Below, piece by piece: positions 1 to 8,341 of a stretch of DNA of 32,182 nt. Both the position numbers and the translations under genes were made by a program. The number at the start of each line of letters is the position of its first letter. Position 1 is the stretch's first letter. Below the pieces are notes generated by a model. The model made no database searches, was not told the DNA's origin, and saw only the letters and a program-made list of their open reading frames with translations. Source of the DNA: Candidatus Nealsonbacteria bacterium CG23_combo_of_CG06-09_8_20_14_all_40_13 (GTDB lineage Bacteria > Patescibacteriota > UBA1384 > UBA12157_A > GCA-002773005); NCBI GenBank assembly GCA_002771215.1, contig PCRM01000044.1, positions 15,713 to 47,894 on the forward strand. The letters run 5' to 3'.

Positions 1-691
1 TGTTAATGATGTCCGCATTATCAATGGCTTCTGCCATAACGTTGACGGCGTCACGTTTTTTCAGAAATTTCCTTAATTTTTTGGTCTCTTTCCTTTTGAG
101 TCCAAATTGTCTTAATTCATTAAGTTTAATAAACGGTTGGTGATTAAGATTATGAATGGTTAAGACGCTGGCTATTTTATTATAAAAATTATCGCTTTTA
201 ATGCTAGTTTTGAGCCATTTAGGGATTAGACCCATCATCCCATCTTGGCAATGAATAACATCCGGCTGCCAATCAAATGATTTGATTAAATCCAAAGCGA
301 TTTTTGAAAGAATAAAAAATGGATAAGTCTGATTTCTGCCTTGTAAATTGTGATTGTAAACATCGTCTCCTAAAAAAACTTTCGGGGCATCAATTAAATA
401 TATCGGCACAATGGTTTCGGGTATGAATGTTTTCCAAACAGACGCTGTGTGCCATTTTTTATTTGGCAATTCAAATTTTGTGTCTTTAATAATAAGCTCG
501 GACGGATATTTTGCTGTGTCGATGCACTTATACTTCGGCATCACTATCCGAATTTCTATATGGAATTCGCGCGCTAGCTCTTTCGGCAGTTGACCGACAA
601 CATCACCCAATCCGCCCGCTTTAGCAATAGGGGTCAACTCTGAAGTGACAAAGAGCACTTTCAACCTATTTTTATACCTGACTTTTGCCAT
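1..691 (-). CDS. glgA: Glycogen/starch synthase GlgA (GT5), N-terminal part, truncated by the window edge
   Basis: The 230 residues read from the ATG at 691 begin with a basic N-terminus, then VLFVTSELTPIAKAGGLGDV. This holds the K-x-G-G-L loop that binds the ADP-glucose (or UDP-glucose) diphosphate in GT5 glycogen synthases. Further on come DVIHCQDGMMGLIP and VLTIHNLNHQP, both typical of the N-terminal Rossmann domain. The family transfers glucose to a growing alpha-1,4-glucan in the cytoplasm. The C-terminal nucleotide-sugar domain lies beyond base 1, so the gene is incomplete here rather than broken. Its start lies 20 nt inside the end of the upstream glycosyltransferase, suggesting translational coupling. 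Family assignment is secure; whether the product is glycogen is inference. Confidence 0.88.
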   Translation of the reverse strand, partial: MAKVRYKNRLKVLFVTSELTPIAKAGGLGDVVGQLPKELAREFHIEIRIVMPKYKCIDTAKYPSELIIKDTKFELPNKKWHTASVWKTFIPETIVPIYLIDAPKVFLGDDVYNHNLQGRNQTYPFFILSKIALDLIKSFDWQPDVIHCQDGMMGLIPKWLKTSIKSDNFYNKIASVLTIHNLNHQPFIKLNELRQFGLKRKETKKLRKFLKKRDAVNVMAEAIDNADIIN

Positions 692-1781
692 GCTTTCCCC
701 TCCAATCTTCAATTACCCTTTGATAGACCTTTTCATATCCATCAACCATTTTTTCAATGGGAAAGTTTTCCTCGACGTGTTTTCGGCAAGCCCTTCGCAT
801 TGCTTGATACTGCTCTTCTGGCATTTCGTAGATTCTTTGTACGGCTCCAACCATCCCCTTAATATCATCTGGTTTTACTAAAAATCCATTAACCCCATCT
901 CTGATTAGTTCTGGCATCGCGCCTTTAGCGAAAGCTACCACTGGCGTTCCACAAGCATTTGATTCTGGAACGACCAAACCAAATGGTTCATCCCATAAAA
1001 TAGGATTGATAAAGACCTTAGCTTGACCTAAAATTTTATTTTTTCTTTGGAGATTGATGGGTCCGATAAATTGTGCATAGTTACTTCGTTTCAAGGCCGG
1101 CTGAATAATCTCAGTATAATATTGATTTTCTCTAACAGGCGCGGCGATAGTAATCGGAACTTTTAATTGATCAGCCATCCTTATAGCTAAATCTGCTCCT
1201 TTTACAGGTTTAAATCGTCCAATCCAAACCAACTGATTCTTTTGCCCGCTGGCGACAAAATCAAAATCTTCTAACCTTATTCCATTGTATATACAAGCAG
1301 AAAATTTAATAGGCAGTTCTTTTTGGAAAGCATAACTGACAGAAACATTAAAACTTTTTGTTTCCTCTTTCAATAAATCAGCTATATTAGGATAGTGATT
1401 ATGAAAGGTAACGACAGCGGGACTCCTTGTGGATAATTGAGCTATAAAATAAGGCAAAAGGTCATAACTGACATGCCAATGAATAAGGTCAAATTTATAT
1501 TCTTTCATCAAAGGATCTAAAATGGTTTTATAATATCTCATCCGTTTGCTCAAATCAGCAAGATTATCCACCCCCAAGCCAGCTGCTTTATCAATATTGG
1601 AGATTAATGTAGCTTGGGTGAGAGAATCACCAGAGGCAAATAAAGTAACATCATATCCTCGTTTAAAAAGATTTTCCGTCAAATGACTAATAATAAACTC
1701 TGCTCCTCCATAATCAACAGGAGGCACCCTTACCCAAGTGGGAGCAACTTGAGCAATTTTATATTTTTGAATTCTTTTCAT
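672..1781 (-). CDS. GT4-family glycosyltransferase (369 aa)
   Basis: A GT-B fold glycosyltransferase. The N-terminal domain starts KIAQVAPTWVRVPPVDYGGAE, giving the glycine-rich acceptor-side loop. The C-terminal donor domain has a clear E-x7-E motif (E265 and E273 in EPFGLVVPE) followed by ACGTPVVAFAKGAMPELI, the usual GT4 nucleotide-sugar site. I chose the ATG at 1781 because it has GGAG five bases upstream and matches the normal family N-terminus. The frame is open to 1880, but that adds 33 basic residues unlike the family and overlaps the previous gene by 122 nt. With this start it overlaps the upstream gene by 23 nt. It probably acts on a cytoplasmic polysaccharide or lipid-linked sugar; the substrate cannot be read from sequence. 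Confidence 0.88.
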   Translation of the reverse strand: MKRIQKYKIAQVAPTWVRVPPVDYGGAEFIISHLTENLFKRGYDVTLFASGDSLTQATLISNIDKAAGLGVDNLADLSKRMRYYKTILDPLMKEYKFDLIHWHVSYDLLPYFIAQLSTRSPAVVTFHNHYPNIADLLKEETKSFNVSVSYAFQKELPIKFSACIYNGIRLEDFDFVASGQKNQLVWIGRFKPVKGADLAIRMADQLKVPITIAAPVRENQYYTEIIQPALKRSNYAQFIGPINLQRKNKILGQAKVFINPILWDEPFGLVVPESNACGTPVVAFAKGAMPELIRDGVNGFLVKPDDIKGMVGAVQRIYEMPEEQYQAMRRACRKHVEENFPIEKMVDGYEKVYQRVIEDWRGKHGKSQV

Positions 1782-2847
1782 TTTTCTCCATAAATAATTT
1801 GAGATAATTGTCAACCATCTTTTCGTCTGAAAATCTCTCCTCCGCCGCTTTACGACAAACTGCTCGGTCAATTTGATCAATTTTTAAAACAGCTTCAATC
1901 ATAGCCTCTAAATCACCCTTTGGGCAGATATAACCTGTAAGACTATCTGTAATAATCTCAGCTGGTGAGCCACAATCATAGGCAATGACTGGCGTCCCGC
2001 AAGCCATCGCCTCAATCATTACCAAGCCAAAGGCTTCCTCCCATTCTACTGGGAAAAGAAGAGCTTGACTTTTTCGAAGCAGTTTTTTCTTTTGAGAATG
2101 ATTTACCTCTCCGACATAAATAATCTTTTTACCATCAATATGAGGTTTAATCTCTTTTGCAAAATATTCTTTGCCCCCCCGGCGGGCAATATCAATCGGG
2201 CCAGCGATAATTAGTTTATAACCAGTTTGCTTAGCAACTCGAATAGCAGTATGGACACCTTTAATCTTAGCCAAGCGTCCTAAAAATAAAAGAGTTTTTT
2301 CCAATGGTTGAGAATTGAAATTAAAATCATTAATCCGAATCCCATGGTAAATGACTTCTGTACAATTCACTTTTGGTGGTAAAGTTTTAGCTTGGGCATT
2401 TGAGATAGGGACATAATAACCATTTTGAGCATATTGCTTGAAAATTCGCCGGTAGTGCTTGTTAGTGTAAGTACCGTGTAATGTGTGAAACACTTTAGAT
2501 TTTAATACCTGAACAACTGGTAATAATGTAAAACCAGCGTGGTTGTGAATAATATCAAAATCAGAGGAACGACGAATAAGTTCACCGATGGCCAGCGAAC
2601 GATAAATTCGTTCTATATCAGGTTGAATCTCGGGATTATCATTGAGGCCCTCATTAATCCCTTTGGGTGAAATCTTTATTATTTCACCAGGTAGTTGACT
2701 ATCCGCCGTGGCAAAGGTTGAAACTTTGTGCCCTCTTTTGTGAAAACCTCTAGCCAACAACTCAATAATTAGTTGTTTAGGTCCATAACCACTGGCTGGA
2801 ATTTTATAATCTGGATATTGAAAAAGAGCAATTTTTAGCTTTTTCAT
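1759..2847 (-). CDS. GT4-family glycosyltransferase (362 aa)
   Basis: A second GT-B glycosyltransferase, clearly related to the next gene downstream. Shared features are the loop after the first strand (ASGYGPKQLIIELLARG), an LLFLGRLAKIKGVHTAIRVA segment opening the donor domain, and an E-x7-E pair (E271 and E279 in EAFGLVMIE) followed by ACGTPVIAYDCGSPAEII. The start at 2847 has a GGGAGG ribosome site and forms an ATGA overlap with the stop of the DUF218 gene upstream; an extended start would add ten unrelated residues. The pair probably arose by duplication. The donor sugar and acceptor are not predictable. The tight packing with glgA and galE/galT suggests one sugar-polymer or surface-glycan pathway. 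Confidence 0.88.
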   Translation of the reverse strand: MKKLKIALFQYPDYKIPASGYGPKQLIIELLARGFHKRGHKVSTFATADSQLPGEIIKISPKGINEGLNDNPEIQPDIERIYRSLAIGELIRRSSDFDIIHNHAGFTLLPVVQVLKSKVFHTLHGTYTNKHYRRIFKQYAQNGYYVPISNAQAKTLPPKVNCTEVIYHGIRINDFNFNSQPLEKTLLFLGRLAKIKGVHTAIRVAKQTGYKLIIAGPIDIARRGGKEYFAKEIKPHIDGKKIIYVGEVNHSQKKKLLRKSQALLFPVEWEEAFGLVMIEAMACGTPVIAYDCGSPAEIITDSLTGYICPKGDLEAMIEAVLKIDQIDRAVCRKAAEERFSDEKMVDNYLKLFMEKNEKNSKI

Positions 2848-3701
2848 TTTTCCTCCCATCCTTCTCTCGAAGCCCATTCTGCTGGCGGCATCTCGCGAGG
2901 TAAAGATTCAATTTTATTTTGTAAATCATCTGGTGAAAGTTCTTCCCAATTATTTAAGCCGTTTTCTGCTAACCAATCTTGCACACCAGGCAGGGCCTTA
3001 ATAATTTGCCTAAATCGCTCGGGAGAAGTAGCGCTTGCTTGAGGCATCCAATAGGCAGGGATTTTTTCTAGTCCCCCCATCCAACGATTTTCTTCCAAGA
3101 GAGTTTTTTGATAATGCTCGTTTTGATTAGGATTAGTGGTCTTTTCAACCCACCTTTGATGATGGGGCGAGCGCATTTTTAAAAGTTCATCAGATGAAAA
3201 TTTAAGACCTGTAGTTAAAAATTTATCTGCGAGCATCTCTACTCGTGCTAAATGAAAACCAGCAGACAAAAAAGCCAAATTTCGATAGGTTTCTGGTTTT
3301 TGATCAATCATTTTTAATACATTAGCAAAATTCTCGATAGTGTTGGTAGATTTATCTTCTAAAATTAAACTTTCTTCTGGCACTTTCATTTTTTTCACTA
3401 AATAATCCCTCATTAGCTCCGCTTCTGACGGATAATCTTCGCCACCAGTTTTACCGCCTGTTAAAACTACTTCTCTAATTTGACCCTTATGAAAAAGTTC
3501 TGCCGCCGCAATACACCTGGCTTTAGCGCCTGTCGGCAATCCCCAGCACTGTTCTTTTTGAACAGGACCCTGGCCAAAAACAATTAAAACATCAAAAGGG
3601 GGCGCTTGCGGGTCTTTTTCAGGCGTTTTGAAAGACTCCTGGCTACTCAAGCCATTTTCTTCTGACTGTTCTTCAGGATAATAATTTGGCACTTCGCCCA
3701 T
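2844..3701 (-). CDS. DUF218 (YdcF/SanA/ElyC-like) domain protein (285 aa)
   Basis: The first 35 residues are polar, acidic and low-complexity. From about residue 38 comes FDVLIVFGQGPV, then RCIAAAELFHKGQIREVVLTGGKTGG, YPSEAELMRDYLVKKMKVPE and LEDKSTNTIENFANVL. These are the ordered conserved blocks of the DUF218 domain: Rossmann-like, binding a negatively charged ligand, with an E(D/N)xSxNT-type motif. Family members are linked to cell-envelope and lipid-carrier metabolism but the reaction is not established. No signal peptide or membrane helix is visible, unlike SanA and ElyC, so a cytoplasmic location is inferred. The last 80 residues match nothing I recognise. It is 18 nt downstream of the next glycosyltransferase and shares an ATGA overlap with the following one, so it sits inside the glycosyltransferase operon. 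Confidence 0.8.
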   Translation of the reverse strand: MGEVPNYYPEEQSEENGLSSQESFKTPEKDPQAPPFDVLIVFGQGPVQKEQCWGLPTGAKARCIAAAELFHKGQIREVVLTGGKTGGEDYPSEAELMRDYLVKKMKVPEESLILEDKSTNTIENFANVLKMIDQKPETYRNLAFLSAGFHLARVEMLADKFLTTGLKFSSDELLKMRSPHHQRWVEKTTNPNQNEHYQKTLLEENRWMGGLEKIPAYWMPQASATSPERFRQIIKALPGVQDWLAENGLNNWEELSPDDLQNKIESLPREMPPAEWASREGWEEK

Positions 3702-3719
3702 ATTTATTTCCTATAAATT

Positions 3720-4940
3720 TCATTCTACCCAGCCAAAATTAGCGTCAAAAGGAATAATATCGCGTACTCTGTCTTTATATTTCAATGCCTTTTGAAAAAT
3801 GTTAAGTATAGCGTCAGCCGCTTTTTCCCATGTATATTTCTCCTCAATTAATTTACGGCTTCTCTCGCCCATCGTTTGTCTCAATTTTTCATTGGCTAAA
3901 AGCAGATTAACTTTTTCGGCAATTTCTTTAGAAGAGCGCGGCTTAACTAAAAAACCTGTTTTGCCATCTTTAATAACCGAAGGGATGCCGCCTATATTTG
4001 ATGCTACTACCGGAGTGCTACAAGCCATTGCTTCTAGAATTACCAAACCAAGAGCTTCTTTGACTGTTGATGGGACAACTACTACATCTGCTCTCTGATA
4101 GAATTCGCGTAATTCCCTTAAATAGGATTTGTTTAAATATCCCATAAAATGAACATTTTTTAACTTTAACTCTTTCGTTAATTTTTCAAGATCGGTTTTA
4201 TAATCGCCTCCGCCTAAAATATAGACCTCCGCCTTAATTTCTTTGGCTGCGCGGACTAAATATTCGATGCCTTTTTCCTTATCGAGCCTGCCGGCATAAA
4301 TTACCAGTTTTTTGTCGGCAAGATGATATTTTTTATTAACAATGCTAATTTTTTTATCTTTCGGAAATAATTTTAAATCAACACCGGGAAATATGGTGCG
4401 AATTTTGCGCCTTAAGACTTTGCCAAAAATTGATAGTAATCTATTTTTAGTGTCAAAGCTATTTGGCAAAATCTTGCTCGCTCTGATTAATGAATGTCTT
4501 GTTAAAATTTTGATCCTTTTGTCAATGATAGCCGTATTTAAATCCGGCCCGTGCACGCTGACTACAAAAGGTATTTTATAAACTGATTTAATATAATCTG
4601 CAATCCACACCAAGAATGAGGCATGCTGGACGTGGATAATGTCGGGCTTAAATTGATCCACGGCTTGAAGTGTGGTCATCAAATACGGCAAAACATATTG
4701 GGAGAGTTCCTTATTGGTCATATCGGAATATTTTTTCGCTTTGGGATAATCGGGGTGGTTGTGAAAAACGCCGGGGAAAGGTGTCTTTACCTCGTAGATT
4801 TTTATCTTCGGCAGTTTTTTATCCTCGGGGCAAACAATCACCACTTCATTGTGCAACGAAAATTCTTCAGCGATTTTGCGCACATATGTTCCGCTGCCCG
4901 AACCCCACAATGGCGCGCGATGTAAAATTAAAATCTTCAT
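3720..4940 (-). CDS. GT4-family glycosyltransferase (406 aa)
   Basis: A full-length GT-B enzyme. It opens MKILILHRAPLWGSGSGTYV, a Rossmann strand followed by the Gly-rich loop, then DIIHVQHASFLVWIADY in the N-domain. The donor domain has KLVIYAGRLDKEKGIEYLV, then the E-x7-E pair (E295 and E303 in EALGLVILE) and ACSTPVVASNIGGIPSVI. The closest recognisable families are GT4 mannosyl- or glucosyl-transferases such as PimB-like and sucrose-synthase-like enzymes; the exact donor is unknown. The roughly 30 residues at the C-terminus (DRVRDIIPFDANFGW) are a short extension outside the conserved fold. It begins a run of four genes read toward glgA. No strong promoter was seen in the 56-bp gap after galE. 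Confidence 0.88.
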   Translation of the reverse strand: MKILILHRAPLWGSGSGTYVRKIAEEFSLHNEVVIVCPEDKKLPKIKIYEVKTPFPGVFHNHPDYPKAKKYSDMTNKELSQYVLPYLMTTLQAVDQFKPDIIHVQHASFLVWIADYIKSVYKIPFVVSVHGPDLNTAIIDKRIKILTRHSLIRASKILPNSFDTKNRLLSIFGKVLRRKIRTIFPGVDLKLFPKDKKISIVNKKYHLADKKLVIYAGRLDKEKGIEYLVRAAKEIKAEVYILGGGDYKTDLEKLTKELKLKNVHFMGYLNKSYLRELREFYQRADVVVVPSTVKEALGLVILEAMACSTPVVASNIGGIPSVIKDGKTGFLVKPRSSKEIAEKVNLLLANEKLRQTMGERSRKLIEEKYTWEKAADAILNIFQKALKYKDRVRDIIPFDANFGWVE

Positions 4941-4996
4941 ATTAATCCTCTGCTAGCCTCTCCTTACAGAATCAGTATGATATTCATTAGCTTATT

Positions 4997-5917
4997 TCAT
5001 GCCTTTTTCAACTCATCTTGATAATACTTGACAGTTTTCTTCAGGCCTACTTCCAAAGTTGTCTGGGGTTCCCAATTTAATTGCCTTGCGGCTTTTTTAT
5101 ACGCTGAAACCAAACAACTTGGATCACCTTTACGCTCTCCTAAATCATTAATGTTGGCCTTTTTGCCTATTACATTAGAAATTAACTTTAAAAGGTCAAT
5201 AATTTTTGTTCCTTTGCCGCTTCCCAAATTGTAGGCCTTTAAGCCCTTAAAATCAAGGGCTAAGATGTGGGCTTTTACTAAATCGTCTATATAAATAAAA
5301 TCTCTTATTTGCTGGCCTTGCCAATACAGCGAAACCGGTTTCTCCTGAATAATTGACTTGATAAAATTTGGTATTACAAGTGTTGTATTTTTGTTTTTTG
5401 CGCCTGGGCCATAAACATTAAAATATCTTAAAGATATGCTTTCGATGTTATAGGAATGATAATACGCGGAAAGCAGATCTTCAAAAATCAATTTAGTTGC
5501 GCCATATGGATTGACCGGGCCTTTGGGACTGTTTTCCGTCACCGGTTTAGATTGCGGTTCATAAATTGCCGCCGAGGAGGAAAAAACAATTTTATTGATT
5601 TTTAATTTTCTGGCGGCTTCTAAAAGATTAATGCCACCCATAATATTTACTTGATAAAAGTTTTCCGGGTTGTTTACAGATTCGCCAGCTTCTGTTTTAG
5701 CGGCAAAATGCATAATTAAATCATGTCCCATCATACTTTTGACAAGCAAATCTCTGTCTCTGATATCCCCTAAAATAAATTTCGCTTTAGGTTCAATTGA
5801 ATCTCTATAGCCAGTTGACAGATTATCGTAGACAGTAACCTGATGCCCTTTTTGTATCAGAGAATTAACTGTTGCAGAACCTATAAATCCCGCCCCGCCA
5901 GTAACAAAAATTTTCAT
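4997..5917 (-). CDS. galE: UDP-glucose 4-epimerase (306 aa)
   Basis: An extended short-chain dehydrogenase/reductase that interconverts UDP-glucose and UDP-galactose using tightly bound NAD. Visible features are the NAD loop GGAGFIGS (residues 7-14), VYDNLSTG after the second strand, the SSS run at 113-115 supplying the catalytic serine, and the Y-x3-K pair at Y138 and K142 (YGATK). LRYFNVYGPG and RDFIYIDDL are substrate-domain blocks. At 306 residues it is at the short end, close to the UDP-glucose epimerase/dehydratase subfamily, so a related sugar epimerase cannot be excluded. The start is eight bases after the galT stop, and the pairing with galT supports a role in the Leloir pathway or in making UDP-galactose for the glycosyltransferases next door. 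Confidence 0.87.
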   Translation of the reverse strand: MKIFVTGGAGFIGSATVNSLIQKGHQVTVYDNLSTGYRDSIEPKAKFILGDIRDRDLLVKSMMGHDLIMHFAAKTEAGESVNNPENFYQVNIMGGINLLEAARKLKINKIVFSSSAAIYEPQSKPVTENSPKGPVNPYGATKLIFEDLLSAYYHSYNIESISLRYFNVYGPGAKNKNTTLVIPNFIKSIIQEKPVSLYWQGQQIRDFIYIDDLVKAHILALDFKGLKAYNLGSGKGTKIIDLLKLISNVIGKKANINDLGERKGDPSCLVSAYKKAARQLNWEPQTTLEVGLKKTVKYYQDELKKA

Positions 5918-5925
5918 AATTAATT

Positions 5926-6906
5926 TTATTCCTTTTTCAAAAACTCTGCGGCTTTTTCAGGAGCAACAATATCAATAACGTTGCCTGAACCAAGTTCGTA
6001 ACCGCCATAATTGGAAAGCCGAGGAGTTATTTCAATATGCCAATGATAAAAGGAGCAGCTTTTCATTGTATTAGGCAGATTATGAATAAAAAAGTTAAAA
6101 GGCGGATCGTTTAGGGTTTTATCCAACATAACAAATACCTTGTTTAAAATTATGGCAAGGTTTTTCAAGACATCTTTGCCCACCTTCTCAAATTGACTCT
6201 CATGCTGTTTAGGTAAAACCCACATTTCAAAAGGAAATCTGGCGGCAAAAAAAGTAAACAAGATAAAATCATCATTTTCTGCCAAAACACGCACTCTTTC
6301 ATGATGCTCGTGCTTAACCATATCGCAAAAAACACAACTTCCATTGGTGTTATAGTAATTTTCAGAGCCATGCAATTCTCTTAAGATATAATTGGGCACA
6401 ATTGAAGAAACAAATAATTGAGCATGGGGGTGATCCAATGTTGCCCCTGATTCTGGACCATGATTATATATCGCCATAGCGTATTCATTAATTTTATCTT
6501 TTTTATAGAAAAGATAACGGTTTTGGAAAACTTCAAATAATTCTTGAGTCAGGCTGGTTGAAAACTGGAAAGGTTCCAAATCGTGATTTTTAATATTAAT
6601 CACCTCATGGCCACCCAAGGCATGTTTAACAAAATAAAAACTATCCTCAACCCGATAACTTTTGGAATCATTGCCATTTATTGATGTTACGAAGGCCGGA
6701 TATTTATTCGGTACAACATAGATATTTTCAGTTTCAGCGTCTTTAATACTATTTTTAAATGCTTCACCGCCGGGACAAAAAGGGCATTTTGATTTGTCTG
6801 ACCGCTTCATTCTTCCACTTCTGATATAATCATCAGGGCGCTGCGCTCTTTCTGGAGCTAATATTAACCATTCTCCTGTAATAATATTTTTTCGAAGTTG
6901 AGGCAT
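5926..6906 (-). CDS. galT: Galactose-1-phosphate uridylyltransferase (326 aa)
   Basis: A HIT-superfamily nucleotidyltransferase that moves UMP from UDP-glucose to galactose-1-phosphate through a covalent histidine intermediate. The catalytic block is NHGPESGATLDHPHAQL, with H159-P-H161; E. coli has HPHGQ, so the Gly-to-Ala change is a mild variant. Zinc-site cysteine pairs are visible as CPFCPGGE (C41, C44) and CVFCDMVKHE (C191, C194). The N-terminal LRKNIITGEWLILAPERAQRP is the family opening. The length is normal. The ATG at 6906 has AAGGAGTG six to eight bases upstream. It precedes galE by eight bases, so the two form a Leloir unit. Some archaeal and CPR homologues act as general sugar-1-phosphate adenylyl- or uridylyl-transferases, so substrate range is less sure than family. 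Confidence 0.88.
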   Translation of the reverse strand: MPQLRKNIITGEWLILAPERAQRPDDYIRSGRMKRSDKSKCPFCPGGEAFKNSIKDAETENIYVVPNKYPAFVTSINGNDSKSYRVEDSFYFVKHALGGHEVINIKNHDLEPFQFSTSLTQELFEVFQNRYLFYKKDKINEYAMAIYNHGPESGATLDHPHAQLFVSSIVPNYILRELHGSENYYNTNGSCVFCDMVKHEHHERVRVLAENDDFILFTFFAARFPFEMWVLPKQHESQFEKVGKDVLKNLAIILNKVFVMLDKTLNDPPFNFFIHNLPNTMKSCSFYHWHIEITPRLSNYGGYELGSGNVIDIVAPEKAAEFLKKE

Positions 6907-6940
6907 TTGTCACTCCTTGCTTGATTTTTTACTATTTTTT

Positions 6941-7033
6941 TTATTATTGAACCATAATACCCCTACGGGGATGAATGGTTCGATAAGAACTTGCCCGAAG
7001 GGATACTTCGCAGCTTGCTGCGAAGTAGTTCAT
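6941..7033 (-). repeat. Two-hairpin dispersed repeat, copy A, overlapping the 3' end of ruvC
   Basis: About 93 bp that is nearly identical to the copy at 31611-31713 and structurally matched by the copy at 13829-13937. Read in the ruvC direction it starts ATGAACTACTTCGCAG. It then holds a first hairpin (ACTTCGCAGC with GCTGCGAAGT), a small CCC-TTC-GGG hairpin closed by GAACT/AGTTC, and a second hairpin (CGAACCAT...ATGGTTC) capped by CCCC-GTA-GGGG. It contains no gene of its own. Its boundary falls inside the end of ruvC, so the last codons of that gene are repeat-derived. Confidence 0.85.
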
Positions 7034-7559
7034 TTTTTTTAATTATTTTTGATTTTTTTGAAACATTTATAATTCCCATTATATTTTTCGCGTAACAGAT
7101 AGCGCCTGCCAAAGCATCAGCCGCGTCGTCAGGTTTAGGCACCTCTTTTAATTTTAGTATATTTTTGACACTATTTTGCAATTCTTTTTTATCGGCGCGG
7201 CCGTTTTGGCAAATTGAGCTTTTTACTTGCAAGGGAGCTTGCTCAATAATGTCTAAATTGCATCTTTGGGCTGCCAGCATAACCACCCCCCTGGATTGAG
7301 AAACGCTCATAACCGTTCTTTGGTTCTTAAAGAAAAAAAGCGATTCCAAAGCCATCTTATGTGGTTTATAGCGGTTTATCAAGTACTTTATCTCCTTATA
7401 TATTTTTTCCAGACGCTTTGGCATATAGGAATTGGCTTCTGTTTTAATCACATTATAAGCAATTAATTTAAACTCTGGATTTTTTAATTTAGCATTGTCT
7501 ATTTCGATAATCCCCCAGCCCGTCGATGCCGTGCCCGGATCTATACCTAAAATTCTCAT
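6963..7559 (-). CDS. ruvC: Holliday junction endodeoxyribonuclease RuvC (198 aa) with a repeat-derived tail
   Basis: RNase H-fold resolvase that cuts four-way DNA junctions during recombinational repair as a dimer with RuvAB. The metal-binding acids are visible: D7 in MRILGIDPGTASTGWG, E72 in LESLFFFKNQ, and D145 with D148 in KPDDAADAL. SQSRGVVM and KSSICQNGRADKKEL are the family junction-binding stretches. The conserved core ends near residue 162. The last 23 residues, from about N176, are encoded by the dispersed repeat and end at a TAG inside it, so the native stop was probably lost or displaced. The tail NELLRSKLRSIPSGKF is therefore unlikely to be functional sequence. The start forms an ATGA overlap with the yebC stop. 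Confidence 0.93.
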   Translation of the reverse strand: MRILGIDPGTASTGWGIIEIDNAKLKNPEFKLIAYNVIKTEANSYMPKRLEKIYKEIKYLINRYKPHKMALESLFFFKNQRTVMSVSQSRGVVMLAAQRCNLDIIEQAPLQVKSSICQNGRADKKELQNSVKNILKLKEVPKPDDAADALAGAICYAKNIMGIINVSKKSKIIKKNELLRSKLRSIPSGKFLSNHSSP

Positions 7560-8317
7560 TTATATTGTCCCTCTAAAATTTTGTCTTCAATATCAAAATT
7601 GGAGTAAATACTATTTACTTCTTCAATTTCATCTAAAATATCCATAAAATTCAAGATTTGAGTTGCCTTTTGCGCATCGCTTATCTCTATCATATTTTTT
7701 GGTTCCCAAGATAATTTGATTTCTTGAATAATTATATTGGATTGCTCTAAATTTTTTTTGACCTGCTCTAACTCTTTAGGTGGGGTATAAACAGTCAGAT
7801 TACTGTTGTCCTCCACAAAGTCCAAAGCCCCTGCATCAATAATTTTCAAAATCAATTCATCTTTATTGATTTGCTGGTTCGACTCTAAATTAATTATTAA
7901 GACGCCTTTTTGCTCAAATAAATATTTGGCAGCGCCGTTTTCTGCTAATCTTCCCCCAAATTTATTAAGCGTGCTTCTGATTAATGCTGTTGTGCGGTTA
8001 CGATTATCCGTTATAACATTAATTATTATGGCTATACCGGCTGGACCATAGGCCTCATATAAAACCTCCTCAATATTAGCTCCAGTAAGTTTACCCTCAC
8101 CTCTCTGGATTGCGCGTGAAACATTTTCCTTGGGCATATTTAAATGTCTGGCCTGGTCTAATAAAAGACGCAACCTGATGTTTGCACTCATATCAGAGCC
8201 ACCCACCTTGACTGCAGCCGCAATAGCCCCAGCAATTTTAGAAAAAACTTTACCTCGGCGTAAATCAGCCGTCGCCTTTTGATATTTAATTTGGCTCCAC
8301 TTGTTATGACCGGACAT
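7556..8317 (-). CDS. yebC: YebC/PmpR-family (TACO1) protein (253 aa)
   Basis: Starts with the diagnostic SGHNKWSQIKYQKATADLRRG, followed by KVFSKIAGAIAAAVKVGG, LRLLLDQARHLNMPKENVSRA and the YEAYGPAGIAIIINVITDN block. Family members include transcription regulators and, in recent work, ribosome-associated factors that relieve stalling in proline-rich stretches (TACO1 and YebC). Which role applies here cannot be told from sequence. Length is normal (about 240-255). I start at the ATG at 8317, giving the canonical MSGHNKWS, rather than two codons upstream at a TTG; GAGG lies eight bases upstream. It shares an ATGA overlap with ruvC, and the yebC-ruvC order is common across bacteria. Confidence 0.92.
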   Translation of the reverse strand: MSGHNKWSQIKYQKATADLRRGKVFSKIAGAIAAAVKVGGSDMSANIRLRLLLDQARHLNMPKENVSRAIQRGEGKLTGANIEEVLYEAYGPAGIAIIINVITDNRNRTTALIRSTLNKFGGRLAENGAAKYLFEQKGVLIINLESNQQINKDELILKIIDAGALDFVEDNSNLTVYTPPKELEQVKKNLEQSNIIIQEIKLSWEPKNMIEISDAQKATQILNFMDILDEIEEVNSIYSNFDIEDKILEGQYK

Positions 8318-8341
8318 TTTCAACCTCGTTTTAATATTATC

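Noticed and set aside
1782-1880. Longer N-terminus for the glycosyltransferase at 672-1781
   Set aside because: It adds a basic, non-family stretch inside the upstream gene; the ATG at 1781 has a good ribosome site.
4623-4945. Plus-strand frames opposite the 5' part of the glycosyltransferase at 3720-4940
   Set aside because: They lack ribosome sites and family features, and lie antisense to a clearly conserved gene.
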